A stretch of 42,234 bases of DNA from an uncultured Sphingobacteriaceae bacterium (GCA_946480915.1 CAMLLO010000038.1:1-42234), one strand, 5' to 3'. Positions 7,397 to 16,644 are shown, counted from the stretch's first letter. Numbers and translations: made by a program. Notes: generated by a model from the sequence alone, not told the origin.

Positions 7397-7474
7397 CTCA
7401 TCCTGAAGATGAGGAGATATACAAATTAACTCCCCCTTGTATATTTATATCATTTGGTAGTTAAGCAATTAACT
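7397..7474 (+). promoter_or_regulatory. Structured 5' leader of the DEAD-box helicase mRNA
   Basis: Three successive perfect hairpins: ctcatc/gatgag (7397-7413), atatacaa/ttgtatat (7417-7444, loop containing five C) and agttaa/ttaact (7459-7474). The last ends 14 bases before the TTG start. Such serial AU-rich stems are plausible temperature-sensitive or self-regulatory elements for a helicase; this is inference. Confidence 0.4.
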
Positions 7475-7488
7475 TAAATATTAAAAAT

Positions 7489-8733
7489 TTGTCATTTGAA
7501 AATTTAAATCTTATTGAGCCTCTTTTAAAGGCCCTTAAGACAGAAGGATATACGCATCCTACTCCCATTCAGGAACAATCGATTCCTGTGATTTTAAACA
7601 AAAAAGATCTTTTAGGCTGTGCACAAACAGGAACAGGTAAAACGGCTGCTTTTGCTTTGCCAATTTTGCAGTTGTTGTCTGATAAATCAGCTCAAACCTC
7701 TGGTCCGCGCCGTTTAAAGGCCTTAATTTTAAGCCCGACTCGCGAACTTGCCATTCAAATAGGTGAAAGTTTTACATCATATGGAAAACATACGGGTTTA
7801 AAACATGCAGTGATATTTGGTGGAGTTTCTGCACATCACCAGATTAATCAGTTAAGAAACGGAGTAGACATCCTGGTGGCTACACCCGGCCGCTTGCTTG
7901 ATCTGATGGCTCAACGTGTAGTTGATTTGCAGTACATTCAACTTTTTGTATTGGATGAAGCAGATCGTATGCTTGATATGGGCTTTATCAATGACGTAAA
8001 GAAAGTTATTGCAAAACTTCCATACAAAAGACAAACCTTGTTTTTTTCTGCAACAATGCCGCCGGAAATTGCAAAGCTTGCGCATAGCATTTTAAATAAT
8101 CCGATTAAAGTAGAGGTTACACCTGTTTCTTCAACCGTCGAGAAAATCAGTCAAGGTATTTTTACGGTAGATAAAAAAGATAAATCAGCTCTTTTGGTTC
8201 ATCTTTTAAAAGATGCGAGCATGACGAGTGTGTTAGTATTTACAAGAACTAAGCACGGAGCAGATAAATTAGTTAAGTCTTTAAACCGGGCAAATATTTC
8301 AGCGGAAGCTATCCATGGAAATAAATCTCAAAATGCAAGACAGAAAGCTTTAAGCGGTTTCAAAGCCGGAAGTCTAAGAATTTTGGTTGCAACAGATATT
8401 GCTGCCCGTGGTATTGATGTTGATGACCTTAAGTACGTGATTAATTTCGAATTGCCGAATCAGCCGGAAACGTATGTTCATAGAATTGGTCGTACAGGCA
8501 GGGCAGGATCGAGTGGTACAGCCTGGTCGTTCTGTGAATTTGAAGAGCAGCCATTTTTAAAAGATATTCAAAAGCTAACAGCGCAGGAAATTCCATTGGT
8601 AGAAGATCATCCGTATCATGTAACCTTAAGAACTTTTTCTGGTGCTGCAGCAGGACAGGGGAAAAAACCTCAGGGAAGGCCATCGTCTGCAAGACCATCC
8701 TCAAAGCAAAGAAGAAAAGCTAGTTCTTATTAA
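7489..8733 (+). CDS. DEAD-box ATP-dependent RNA helicase (RhlE/CsdA-like)
   Basis: A cytoplasmic RNA helicase of 414 residues that unwinds short RNA duplexes in ribosome assembly or mRNA decay. All motifs are present: Q motif (GYTHPTPIQEQSIP, 20-33), motif I AQTGTGKT (45-52), PTRELA (83-88), TPGR, DEAD (156-159), SAT (about 187), then LVFTRTK, VATDIAARGIDVDD and HRIGRTGRAG. A short basic, Ser/Pro-rich tail follows (about 385-414). The start is a TTG at 7489: the protein begins MSFENLNLIEP, which fits the Q-motif spacing of close relatives, and no upstream in-frame ATG is available. No Shine-Dalgarno sequence is present, as is usual in the phylum. The leader is structured, and a terminator follows. 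The exact subgroup is uncertain. Confidence 0.95.
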   Translation: MSFENLNLIEPLLKALKTEGYTHPTPIQEQSIPVILNKKDLLGCAQTGTGKTAAFALPILQLLSDKSAQTSGPRRLKALILSPTRELAIQIGESFTSYGKHTGLKHAVIFGGVSAHHQINQLRNGVDILVATPGRLLDLMAQRVVDLQYIQLFVLDEADRMLDMGFINDVKKVIAKLPYKRQTLFFSATMPPEIAKLAHSILNNPIKVEVTPVSSTVEKISQGIFTVDKKDKSALLVHLLKDASMTSVLVFTRTKHGADKLVKSLNRANISAEAIHGNKSQNARQKALSGFKAGSLRILVATDIAARGIDVDDLKYVINFELPNQPETYVHRIGRTGRAGSSGTAWSFCEFEEQPFLKDIQKLTAQEIPLVEDHPYHVTLRTFSGAAAGQGKKPQGRPSSARPSSKQRRKASSY

Positions 8734-8757
8734 AAAGAGTTTGTTCCTTTTAATAGA

Positions 8758-8786
8758 AGCATTCGTTTATAGCGAGTGCTTTTTTA
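8758..8786 (+). terminator. Terminator after the DEAD-box helicase gene
   Basis: Stem agcattcg/cgagtgct (one G-U pair) with a 7-base loop, followed by six T on the plus strand, 24 bases after the stop codon. Confidence 0.8.
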
Positions 8787-8820
8787 GTTTAAAGTACTAA
8801 GATAGCTTTGGTTTTTTGCC

Positions 8821-11800
8821 CTAAGGGGCGTATTTTCGGTATAAAGAATCAGGGATTAACAGGGCGCCCTGGTAAAATTTCTCGTTCCGCTTTTTATACT
8901 TATTGAACTGGGCCCTTAAATAGGTCAGTTTTGATTTTTCCATGATTGGTTCTTCATCCATGTTTGACGAGAGGACGAAGAGAGTCTCGTTATTCAAATG
9001 GTAGTTGCCCATTACATAATCAATAGCGACGGATTTAGCTTGAATCAATGGATAACTATGTGCGTTTCTAAAACTTTGCGTGGTGTCTAAGCCATCGCCT
9101 ATCCAACTTGCAACTGCGGGTCTTTTTAAATTATAGCTTGCATTAAGGAAAGCCAGAATACTTGGAGTTATATCAAAATGCGAGGATACAGAAGCAAATT
9201 CTACTGCTTGTTTTAATAGAGGCGAATATATAATCAAGGGAACGTGATAGCGGTCTATTTTAGAACTCATTGGTAATTCCGGCATCCGGTGATCACCCGT
9301 TATCAGAAATATCGTGTTCTTATAATCAGCTCGTTTGGCATAATCTGAGAGGAATTTTTTTAATGAGTTATCCGCATATAATATACTGGCATATTTAGTA
9401 TCAGAGTACCGGTAGCTAGTCTTTTTGGCTTCATTAAAATTTAATTCGTTCATTCTTCTTTCAAAGGCGGCCAGATATTCTTTCTGCTCGTTGATCAGGA
9501 ACGGACTATGGGTTGACACGGTAAGTAAGACATCGAGCCTTGGTTTACTTGCGGATGCGTTTAGTTCAAGATATCGTCTGAAAAGCTCTGCGTCTCCATA
9601 TCCCCAGGAAAAACCACCCTCAGAAGCAGGCATCTTTTTATACCCAGCAGGAAAAGTCGGCTCATCATTAATGAAATCGGTCTGATTCGCTGTCAGAAAA
9701 CCTTTCATATTGTCGAACTTGGAATCTCCGCCATAATAAAAAGCAGTACTGTAACCATTCCGCTTTAAAATGTTTAGCAACGACAGGTGATGGGGTAGTT
9801 CAGAACCCTGATCAAGAAATCCATTTTTACCAAAGGGAAGGGACCCTAGCAAGCTTGGCAAAACGGCAAAGGTTCGTCCGCCCTGGCTCAAGAAATTTTT
9901 CCAATATAAGCTGTGGTGAGATAATGAATCTATAAAAGGGGTAAAATTACCTAAATAAGCTCCTTCATTGGTGAAGGCTCGACCCAAACCTTCGACAATT
10001 ATAATTACAATAGTTGGGGGTGTTTCTGATTTGTCGAAAAAGGGTGACAAAACATCGGGTGTATTGTCGGTGCGGAGAAATGGATATTTATTTTCATCAA
10101 CATAGTTGAAAGGAACGGTAGCTAGTCCGTCAATGCTTTGAACGTCGTCTGATGCTGCATCCTTAATTTCGGAAGGGGAAAAGTGCCTCAAAGATTCTGA
10201 AATAAAAAAATCAGCCTTGTTAAGGGTTATGTTGTTTGCAAAGTCAGATTTGAATGGGCTTGATCTGAATGTTGAGGTGCCTAAGCAAATAAGTGCCAAC
10301 GAGACTAGTGGTAGTAATGCTGCCAGGTACGTGTGCAACTTAATTTTTTTAGGAAATATTGTGATTATACTGATGCTGACGGTTATTGTACAGATTAAGT
10401 TAGTAATAGAAAGTAAATTAATCCCTCCGGAAGCCCGAAGTGTTTGTTTGATGTCGTCGGCCGTGTATCCATACAGATCAGCTCCAAGAGGAAGCAGGGA
10501 TGTTGAAAAATATTCAATTAAGAGGAACTGTATGACGGAAAAAGAGGTTAAGAGAATAATAAAAATAACTTTGGCACCTTTTTTTGTGAGTTGATGGATG
10601 CCGATATAGACAAAATATAAAAGGAGGTTATACTTTAGCCAGAATAAAGCAGCATTTCTGAAAGCGGCCGGAATCATTCTTGAAAGATCCTCCGGGTATT
10701 CATGTAAAAAACCTACGTAGTTTACTTCAAAAAGAGCAAATAAGAGCAAAACTACGAGCCAGCTAATCGAAAAGGCAGCAAATGCATGCGTTCCTTCTAT
10801 CCATCTGCTTTTAAAAGTTGAAGGGGGCGTATCTACTTTAGGAGTATTTATCACCTCGGGTGCAGAAATTGGCACAGCAACCATAGTGGGGGCATCAAGT
10901 TTTTTCGTAGCAAATCCTTGCCTCGTCATCTCGCCCCATGCACTTTTCTTTTGTAAAAAGTCAACATTCCCTTCTATGGCAGACCATACAACGAATGGAT
11001 GAAAGATAAAAGGCTCTAATAATGCCGTGAGTATTAGTTTAAAAACATCTTTTGGATCTTTGTATTGATTATACGTCATCACCTCCATCAAGATGGCAAA
11101 AACCGAATACAAAAAGCCAAAACTTAAGATGAAACTGAGCAGGTAAAAAAAGCTTTTCCAATCTGTTTCTCCGAATAGAGCAAAAAAAACAAACACAATC
11201 ACTCCAAAAAACTCGATAATTGGAGCCAGAAATTCAAAAAAGAACCAATAAGGGTAGCTTAACATCCCAACTAATCCATACTTGGGATTGAAAAACATTT
11301 TTTTGTGGAAAAGAAGCGTTTCGATCGTTCCGCGAGTCCAGCGGTTACGTTGGCGCCCTAAAATTTTAAATGAGGAAGGTGCTTCTGTCCAGCACAAAGG
11401 ATCCGGAATAAAGGTTACCCTGTATGGAACCTTTTGTTCTTCCATATAACGGCGCATTCTCACCACGAGTTCCATGTCTTCGCCAACGGTCTTATGATTG
11501 TACCCTCCGCAATTGATTGCAATTTCTTTATCGAAGGCGCCAAACGCTCCTGAAATTAATAATAAACCGTTTATACGGCTCCAAGCCATCCTTCCAAGTA
11601 AGAAAGCACGGATATATTCAAGGGTTTGAACCCGGGCTAAGAAGCTGTCTGCTAAATTAATCTTGATCAATCGACCGTCTTCAATTTCGCAGCCATTTGC
11701 GATTCTGACCACTCCGCCGGTCGCAATAACCCGCTCCTTGGTAGTTTCCAAAAAAGGTTTTGCAAGCTTTAAAAGTGCATCTTGTTCTAAAATGCAGTCC

Positions 11801-12318
11801 ACATCAATACAAACTATATAGTCGTTGGATGAGATGTTAATGCCCACATTTAAGGCATCCGCTTTTCCGCCGTTTTCTTTATCAACTACAACCAGCTTAC
11901 GGTAAACAGGATTAGTGCTTTTATAAACACCTCTCACCTTTTTAGTAGAGATTTGTTCATTATAAAAGAAGTCGACTTTTTGCAAGTCGAAATTATCTAC
12001 AAGCTTTTGCAGGCAATCATCTTTGCTGCCGTCGTTTATGATAATTACTTCGAGATTATTGTAGTGAATCGATAATAAAGAACGTGCATTTTCTACCACT
12101 GTGGCCCCTTCATTATAAGCAGGTGCCAAAATGCTCATTGAAGGCGCTTCGGGAGAAACTGCCAGAATCCGGTAATCGGCGAAACTGTTTTTATTAAGGT
12201 ATTCTTTTACCGCACCAATGGAATACAAACCGATGCAGATATAAGCAAGCAACAAGGTTATCGAATAGAACAATAACATGCCTACAGAGATATCCACTAT
12301 GAAGTCTATCCATCCCAT
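8821..12318 (-). CDS. Fusion: processive family-2 glycosyltransferase + LTA-synthase-like phosphotransferase
   Basis: One open frame of 1165 residues joins two membrane enzymes. Residues 1-460: a membrane segment (about 12-35), a cytosolic GT2 domain with NDGS (Asp96), DVD (172-174), GED (279-281) and QRNRW (323-327), the hallmarks of processive PgaC/cellulose/hyaluronan-type synthases, then membrane helices (about 355-450). A Pro-rich linker (476-505) follows. Residues 510-1165: about five membrane helices, then an alkaline-phosphatase-fold domain like LtaS, with likely catalytic Glu776 (IVEG), Thr816 (GGRTF), His937 (STHSPF) and Asp1009-His1010 (TGDH). LtaS-family enzymes move phosphoglycerol or phosphoethanolamine from phospholipids. 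Inferred role: synthesis and periplasmic decoration of one surface glycan. The ATG at 12318 overlaps the stop of the HEAT gene by one base, so translation is probably coupled. Confidence 0.88.
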   Translation of the reverse strand: MGWIDFIVDISVGMLLFYSITLLLAYICIGLYSIGAVKEYLNKNSFADYRILAVSPEAPSMSILAPAYNEGATVVENARSLLSIHYNNLEVIIINDGSKDDCLQKLVDNFDLQKVDFFYNEQISTKKVRGVYKSTNPVYRKLVVVDKENGGKADALNVGINISSNDYIVCIDVDCILEQDALLKLAKPFLETTKERVIATGGVVRIANGCEIEDGRLIKINLADSFLARVQTLEYIRAFLLGRMAWSRINGLLLISGAFGAFDKEIAINCGGYNHKTVGEDMELVVRMRRYMEEQKVPYRVTFIPDPLCWTEAPSSFKILGRQRNRWTRGTIETLLFHKKMFFNPKYGLVGMLSYPYWFFFEFLAPIIEFFGVIVFVFFALFGETDWKSFFYLLSFILSFGFLYSVFAILMEVMTYNQYKDPKDVFKLILTALLEPFIFHPFVVWSAIEGNVDFLQKKSAWGEMTRQGFATKKLDAPTMVAVPISAPEVINTPKVDTPPSTFKSRWIEGTHAFAAFSISWLVVLLLFALFEVNYVGFLHEYPEDLSRMIPAAFRNAALFWLKYNLLLYFVYIGIHQLTKKGAKVIFIILLTSFSVIQFLLIEYFSTSLLPLGADLYGYTADDIKQTLRASGGINLLSITNLICTITVSISIITIFPKKIKLHTYLAALLPLVSLALICLGTSTFRSSPFKSDFANNITLNKADFFISESLRHFSPSEIKDAASDDVQSIDGLATVPFNYVDENKYPFLRTDNTPDVLSPFFDKSETPPTIVIIIVEGLGRAFTNEGAYLGNFTPFIDSLSHHSLYWKNFLSQGGRTFAVLPSLLGSLPFGKNGFLDQGSELPHHLSLLNILKRNGYSTAFYYGGDSKFDNMKGFLTANQTDFINDEPTFPAGYKKMPASEGGFSWGYGDAELFRRYLELNASASKPRLDVLLTVSTHSPFLINEQKEYLAAFERRMNELNFNEAKKTSYRYSDTKYASILYADNSLKKFLSDYAKRADYKNTIFLITGDHRMPELPMSSKIDRYHVPLIIYSPLLKQAVEFASVSSHFDITPSILAFLNASYNLKRPAVASWIGDGLDTTQSFRNAHSYPLIQAKSVAIDYVMGNYHLNNETLFVLSSNMDEEPIMEKSKLTYLRAQFNKYKKRNEKFYQGALLIPDSLYRKYAP

Positions 12319-13379
12319 TATTTTCGTTCCATTTGTATTTGTTGAATTATCTCATTCAACGGGAAATGAGCGGCCATAGGATGCTTTTCTATGATTTCCA
12401 GACCTTCTTCACCGCAGTTAAACAATGCTCGGGTTGCGGCTAGCTTTATTTGATTGTCTTCGGAATTTAGTTGTTTTTCCAAAAAAGAAATGCTCTCTGG
12501 CGAAGCAATTTCTTTTAATGCTTTTAAGATTGCAAGCTGATGAGTTTTGGATTCATTGTTATAAATCCTCATCAAATGCCAGGCCGTAGTATCTTCGTAG
12601 ATTTCTTTTAAGCAGTTTATTGCCTGTAAACGAACTTTAGGATTATTATGCTTTAGACATTCTACAATTTTATCGTACAGTTGAAACTGGTGATAGGAGG
12701 CCGAAAGCTTCAATGCGAAAATTATTACGGTGTCGTTTTTAGATTTTAGCCAATCGTCTATTCCTTTAAATTCGCTTGACGATATGTTTGATAATTCTTT
12801 TAACAAGTTAATCTGATGCCATTCTGAAATGGGATAGGTGATTTCATTTAAAAAGCTAAGGCCTTCGAATCCGTTAAATTTTACAATACTTGTTTGGGCT
12901 TCCATTCGGATGTACTCGTTTTTATGATTTGTCAATTCATAAAGTTCAGGAGTGAAGTCCTGAAGTTGCATAGTTGAGACTTCCTGTATCGCTTTGGCTC
13001 TTTTGTGCCACTTAAAGTGATGTAAATTCTTTTCAGAATCTTTTCTCAAATTAAGTTGAATGTAAAGCTTCGATAGGTTTTCTGATGCGATACCCGCCAG
13101 GTTTTTGCTGCTCACAACCAACTCGTCAATTAAAGTTTGCCTGAACAGCGGCTTTTTAAGAAGTTCTTTAATTTTTTGGTTTATTGGAATCAGATCGCCA
13201 CCTTCTTCTTCAAAAAAGATTGCTTTTGTAATTAATACATTGGTTTTTACCAGCCATCTGTTTCTTTCTTTATCCCGTTTGTTTTTAGCGAGTAACACAA
13301 AGGACATGACCACCAAAAGCACTAGCATGAAGGCCGATAGGAAAATGGTAAAAAATAAAAGATGTCCGGGTGTTATCAT
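12318..13379 (-). CDS. Membrane-anchored HEAT-repeat protein
   Basis: A 353-residue protein with one N-terminal membrane segment (about 7-30, followed by the basic KNKRDKERNRW, so the rest is probably cytoplasmic) and an all-helical repeat domain from about 110 to 345. Visible HEAT-like units include YIRMEAQTSIVKFNG, KVRLQAINCLKEI, HQLAILKALKEIASPES and QIKLAATRALFNCGEEG. HEAT domains are scaffolds, so a likely task is to connect the response regulator with the glycosyltransferase at the membrane. The gene sits between those two, 14 bases after the response-regulator gene and overlapping the glycosyltransferase gene by one base (TAATG). Confidence 0.85.
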   Translation of the reverse strand: MITPGHLLFFTIFLSAFMLVLLVVMSFVLLAKNKRDKERNRWLVKTNVLITKAIFFEEEGGDLIPINQKIKELLKKPLFRQTLIDELVVSSKNLAGIASENLSKLYIQLNLRKDSEKNLHHFKWHKRAKAIQEVSTMQLQDFTPELYELTNHKNEYIRMEAQTSIVKFNGFEGLSFLNEITYPISEWHQINLLKELSNISSSEFKGIDDWLKSKNDTVIIFALKLSASYHQFQLYDKIVECLKHNNPKVRLQAINCLKEIYEDTTAWHLMRIYNNESKTHQLAILKALKEIASPESISFLEKQLNSEDNQIKLAATRALFNCGEEGLEIIEKHPMAAHFPLNEIIQQIQMERK

Positions 13380-13393
13380 TTAAATAACAAAGA

Positions 13394-13750
13394 CTAAGAC
13401 ATGAAGCGGCGCACTCTTACTGAAAGCTCGTTCGGACTGAATGGTTTAGTAATGTAATCGTCCGCACCCAGTTGAAATGCCTCCAGAACAACGTTTTCCT
13501 GGCCCATAGCAGATAAAATAATCACTGGAATTCTTTTTCCAGTCATTTGTCTGACAAAACCAATTATTTCCATGCCGGATGTAAAAGGCATCATCAGATC
13601 TGTGATTATTAAATCAGGGACAATTTGTTCGATTTGGCTTAATGCCTCCCTTCCGTCTCGGGTTGAAAAGACTGTATGACCATCCTTCTTAAGTCTGAAC
13701 TCAAGTGTTTTCAGCATTAAAAGATCATCGTCCGCTATGAGTATTTTCAT
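13394..13750 (-). CDS. Single-domain response regulator (receiver only)
   Basis: A 118-residue CheY-like receiver with no output domain. The acidic pocket DDD is at 7-9, the phospho-acceptor is Asp51 (ITDLMMP), the conserved Ser is in ILSAMGQ, and the Lys is in TKPFSP (about 101-106). It must act by protein contact rather than DNA binding. It is the first gene of the tight group receiver, HEAT protein, glycosyltransferase fusion, which suggests post-translational control of glycan synthesis by a phosphorelay. No histidine kinase is encoded in the window. Confidence 0.92.
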   Translation of the reverse strand: MKILIADDDLLMLKTLEFRLKKDGHTVFSTRDGREALSQIEQIVPDLIITDLMMPFTSGMEIIGFVRQMTGKRIPVIILSAMGQENVVLEAFQLGADDYITKPFSPNELSVRVRRFMS

Positions 13751-13834
13751 ATTGAGAGTGTTTTATAAAGATAGCGCCTTGTTTAATTTTTTACTTTACC
13801 GTAAAACCGCTAAAAAGGTTACAAAAATGTATCT

Positions 13835-14530
13835 TTATTTTTTGAGCATTAGTCTCGCGAGATACTGATCATGTCCATCTTCGAAAATAATCTCGCATGT
13901 AAAGCCAAGATTGGAGGAGATGCTGGACATCAGAGTTTTATCTACATATACCCAATCGAAACAATCGCCCTTTATTCCTTTGTATTCATATTGATAGGAT
14001 ACTTCGCCAAAGTAGTTTTCTTCAGGAAAAGATGTCTCATCATACAGATACGATATATCTGACGAATCAAAAATAATTTGCCCCCCTGACTTTAATAATT
14101 TTTTACAGTGATTGAGCAGTAGCGAAACGTTTTCAATAGTTCCCGCCAGACCTATGCCGTTCATTAGCAATAATAGAGTTTGGTATTTTCCGGCCTGAAA
14201 AGAGAAAAAATTTTTATTGATTATTTGTTTCACGCCCCTCTGCTTCATAATGTCGCATGCAAGGCTCGAGATTTCAAGTGCTGAAACATCAAAACCCGAT
14301 TGCTGCAGGGTTAAGGTGTGACTTCCAACACCAGCTCCAATATCTAATATATTCCCTTTGCAATTTTTTAATGCGCAAAGTTCCAGATCAGGCATTTCTG
14401 ATGAATCTCTGAAAAAAATATCTACGGGCATTTCTTCGGGATCCCCATAAGAGTTATGCAACCACAAAATTTCAGCGGCATCATTATTGAATTGATCTAA
14501 CAGCGCACTTCCGAAAACATCCATATTCAT
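13835..14530 (-). CDS. Class I SAM-dependent methyltransferase
   Basis: A 231-residue protein with the Rossmann-fold motif I ILDIGAGVGSHTL (about 61-73), an acidic post-I position (VSALEIS), and the LLNHCKKLLKSGGQIIFDSSD stretch typical of methyltransferase motifs III-IV. The substrate cannot be told from sequence. It ends 84 bases before the receiver gene on the same strand, so it may belong to the same operon and modify the glycan, but it is not overlapping and could be independent. Start: ATG 14530; a second ATG two codons on (14524) is possible. Confidence 0.85.
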   Translation of the reverse strand: MNMDVFGSALLDQFNNDAAEILWLHNSYGDPEEMPVDIFFRDSSEMPDLELCALKNCKGNILDIGAGVGSHTLTLQQSGFDVSALEISSLACDIMKQRGVKQIINKNFFSFQAGKYQTLLLLMNGIGLAGTIENVSLLLNHCKKLLKSGGQIIFDSSDISYLYDETSFPEENYFGEVSYQYEYKGIKGDCFDWVYVDKTLMSSISSNLGFTCEIIFEDGHDQYLARLMLKK

Positions 14531-14618
14531 CTTTTGGCGGATAAAAGTATCAGAATAAGTACCGTATTAAAAACATTAACGATTTTAAACGTTTAACCAC
14601 TAATTATACTATTTACAA

Positions 14619-16301
14619 ATGAGTACAAAAATGTTAGGTAATCAGCACAGATTTTCACATTCAGGAATTTATATTTTCACACTTCTTATTTTTTCTTTGA
14701 TTATAAGTAACTGTAAAAACAAAGACAAAGTAACCATGGGTAAACAACCCATATTGGATAGTGTGTACATTATGAAGTACATGAAATCTGAGCCGCAATT
14801 TAAAGAGCATTTGGATTGGGCGAAGAAATTTTACAAAGAAAGAAAGTTTACCCTCGGATGGTTTAAAGACCATAAGCTGGTTCCACAGGCCCAAAAGATG
14901 TTTAATGTTATTAATAAATCATACGAAGAAGGCTTAGATCCGAAAGAATATCAACTATTCAGTCTGGAAGAGAAGCTTAAGGAGCTTGAAGATGTAAAAA
15001 AAGACACCGCCAAGTTTAACGATTTGGAAAAGAAACTTGACATTGCTTTATCTGCAACCTATTTCAATTTTGCTGATGATTATTATCGCGGCCTAGTGGC
15101 TCCCAGAGAAAATAAGGAGGTTGAATGGGATGTAAAGCGAAATAAAATTAAACTTCACAAAGCTTTACTAACAATGTTAGGCGCCCGGAAAAGTAAGTAT
15201 CCTTATGCCGGGTTCCAGCCATTACATCCGGAATATGCCAATTTAAAAAAAGCTCTTGCCCGGTACCGTGAAATACAGAAAGCTGGTGGCTGGCCAAGTA
15301 TACCAGAAAATACCAAATTAAAACCCGGACAAAGTTCTTCAGTGGTTCCCTTATTAAATAAAAGGCTGGCAGATTTGCTGGGAAGAGGGGAAAGTTCAAC
15401 CGCATCTGCAGATAGTTCTGTTTACGGCCCCAGACTGGTAAACGCGGTAAAAAAATTCCAGGAATTGCACGGGCAGACTCCGGATGGTAATATTGGTCCA
15501 GCAACTGTTAAATTATTGAATGTCCCCATTCAAAACCGTATCCGGCAGATTATTATAAACATGGAAAGATGGCGCTGGATTCCTAAAAGTTTCGAACCAA
15601 GCTATTTGCTGGTAAATATTCCGGAATATAAACTGCATGTGATAGAAAATTCGAAAGAAGTGATGAGTATGAATGTGATTGTGGGTAAAACTATGAACGA
15701 AACTCCGATTTTTAGTGATAAACTCGAGCATGTTGTTTTGGCCCCTTATTGGAATATCCCCCCTAATATTTTAAGAGAAGAAATAGCTCCTAAAATTATG
15801 AGCGATCCGGGATATCTGGATCGATTAAATATGGAGGTTGTTACCAATAAAGGAAGCGTTGTAAGTGCATCATCTGTTGACTGGAGTCAGGCCGGCTCGG
15901 AAGGGTTTGGTTATATTGTTAGAAAAAGGCCTGGCCCTGAAAATGATTTAGGAAATGTGAAGTTCATCTTCCCCAACGAGGATAATATTTATTTGCATGA
16001 TACACCCCACGACGAATTATTCAGTCAGTCTAAAAGAGGTTTTAGCCATGGCTGTGTAAGGGTAGAAAAACCTATCGATCTTGCAGTTTACTTATTGCGA
16101 AATGTAAACGGTTGGGATAGGGCACATATCATGCGTCAGATAGCTACCGGAAAAGAAAGATATGTTAATGTTAAACAAAAACTTCCGGTGTATCTGGTTT
16201 ATTTTACAGCCAAAGCCGATGCCAATGGAAACGTTCAATTTTACGACGATTTGTATGGGCATGATGCAAAGTTAGCTTCTATGTATTTTAGCAGATTGTA
16301 A
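14619..16301 (+). CDS. L,D-transpeptidase, YcbB/LdtD-like, probable lipoprotein
   Basis: A 560-residue cell-wall enzyme that forms 3-3 cross-links in peptidoglycan or attaches proteins to it. Order: a hydrophobic export segment (about 16-31) ending at a lipobox-like SNC (Cys32), a long helical region, a peptidoglycan-binding domain (about 245-305, YGPRLVNAVKKFQELHGQTPDGNIGPAT), and a YkuD catalytic domain (about 325-510) with the active-site motif SHGCVRV (Cys479) and upstream HDTP. The size and order match the large LdtD class rather than small Ldts. The Asn before the lipobox Cys is unusual, so lipidation is uncertain. A second member of the class is at 37538-38659. Confidence 0.93.
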   Translation: MSTKMLGNQHRFSHSGIYIFTLLIFSLIISNCKNKDKVTMGKQPILDSVYIMKYMKSEPQFKEHLDWAKKFYKERKFTLGWFKDHKLVPQAQKMFNVINKSYEEGLDPKEYQLFSLEEKLKELEDVKKDTAKFNDLEKKLDIALSATYFNFADDYYRGLVAPRENKEVEWDVKRNKIKLHKALLTMLGARKSKYPYAGFQPLHPEYANLKKALARYREIQKAGGWPSIPENTKLKPGQSSSVVPLLNKRLADLLGRGESSTASADSSVYGPRLVNAVKKFQELHGQTPDGNIGPATVKLLNVPIQNRIRQIIINMERWRWIPKSFEPSYLLVNIPEYKLHVIENSKEVMSMNVIVGKTMNETPIFSDKLEHVVLAPYWNIPPNILREEIAPKIMSDPGYLDRLNMEVVTNKGSVVSASSVDWSQAGSEGFGYIVRKRPGPENDLGNVKFIFPNEDNIYLHDTPHDELFSQSKRGFSHGCVRVEKPIDLAVYLLRNVNGWDRAHIMRQIATGKERYVNVKQKLPVYLVYFTAKADANGNVQFYDDLYGHDAKLASMYFSRL

Positions 16302-16384
16302 CACAAAACCTTGTAAAAGGGTAAACCATAAGGACTGATATAAGAATTAATTTCCGGACCTGGGATTTTATGTAAGTTTGAAAC

Positions 16385-16603
16385 ATGGATCCGGAAATTC
16401 TTATGAACCTCGTAAGCATGAAAATGCCTTTTGGGAAATATCAAGGCAACTTAATTTGCAACCTGCCTGAAAGTTACCTGGTGTGGTTTAAACAAAAAGG
16501 ATTCCCTGCAGGTAAGTTAGGGATACTTCTTTCTACTATGTATGAGATTAGACTTAATGGCTTAGAGTATTTATTGACGCCATTAAAGTCGATGAAAAAG
16601 TAA
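16385..16603 (+). CDS. DUF3820 family small protein
   Basis: A 72-residue protein with the family core MPFGKYQGNLICNLPESYLVW-F...KGFPAGKLG...MYEIRLNGLEYLL spanning nearly its whole length. The family function is not established (Pfam names it a putative quorum-sensing-regulated virulence factor). The ATG at 16385 fits the usual N terminus. It stands alone between an L,D-transpeptidase gene and a convergent permease gene. Confidence 0.88.
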   Translation: MDPEILMNLVSMKMPFGKYQGNLICNLPESYLVWFKQKGFPAGKLGILLSTMYEIRLNGLEYLLTPLKSMKK

Positions 16604-16644
16604 ATCTGTTTTCCCGAGACACCCAAGCTGGTAAAAAAATGTAT

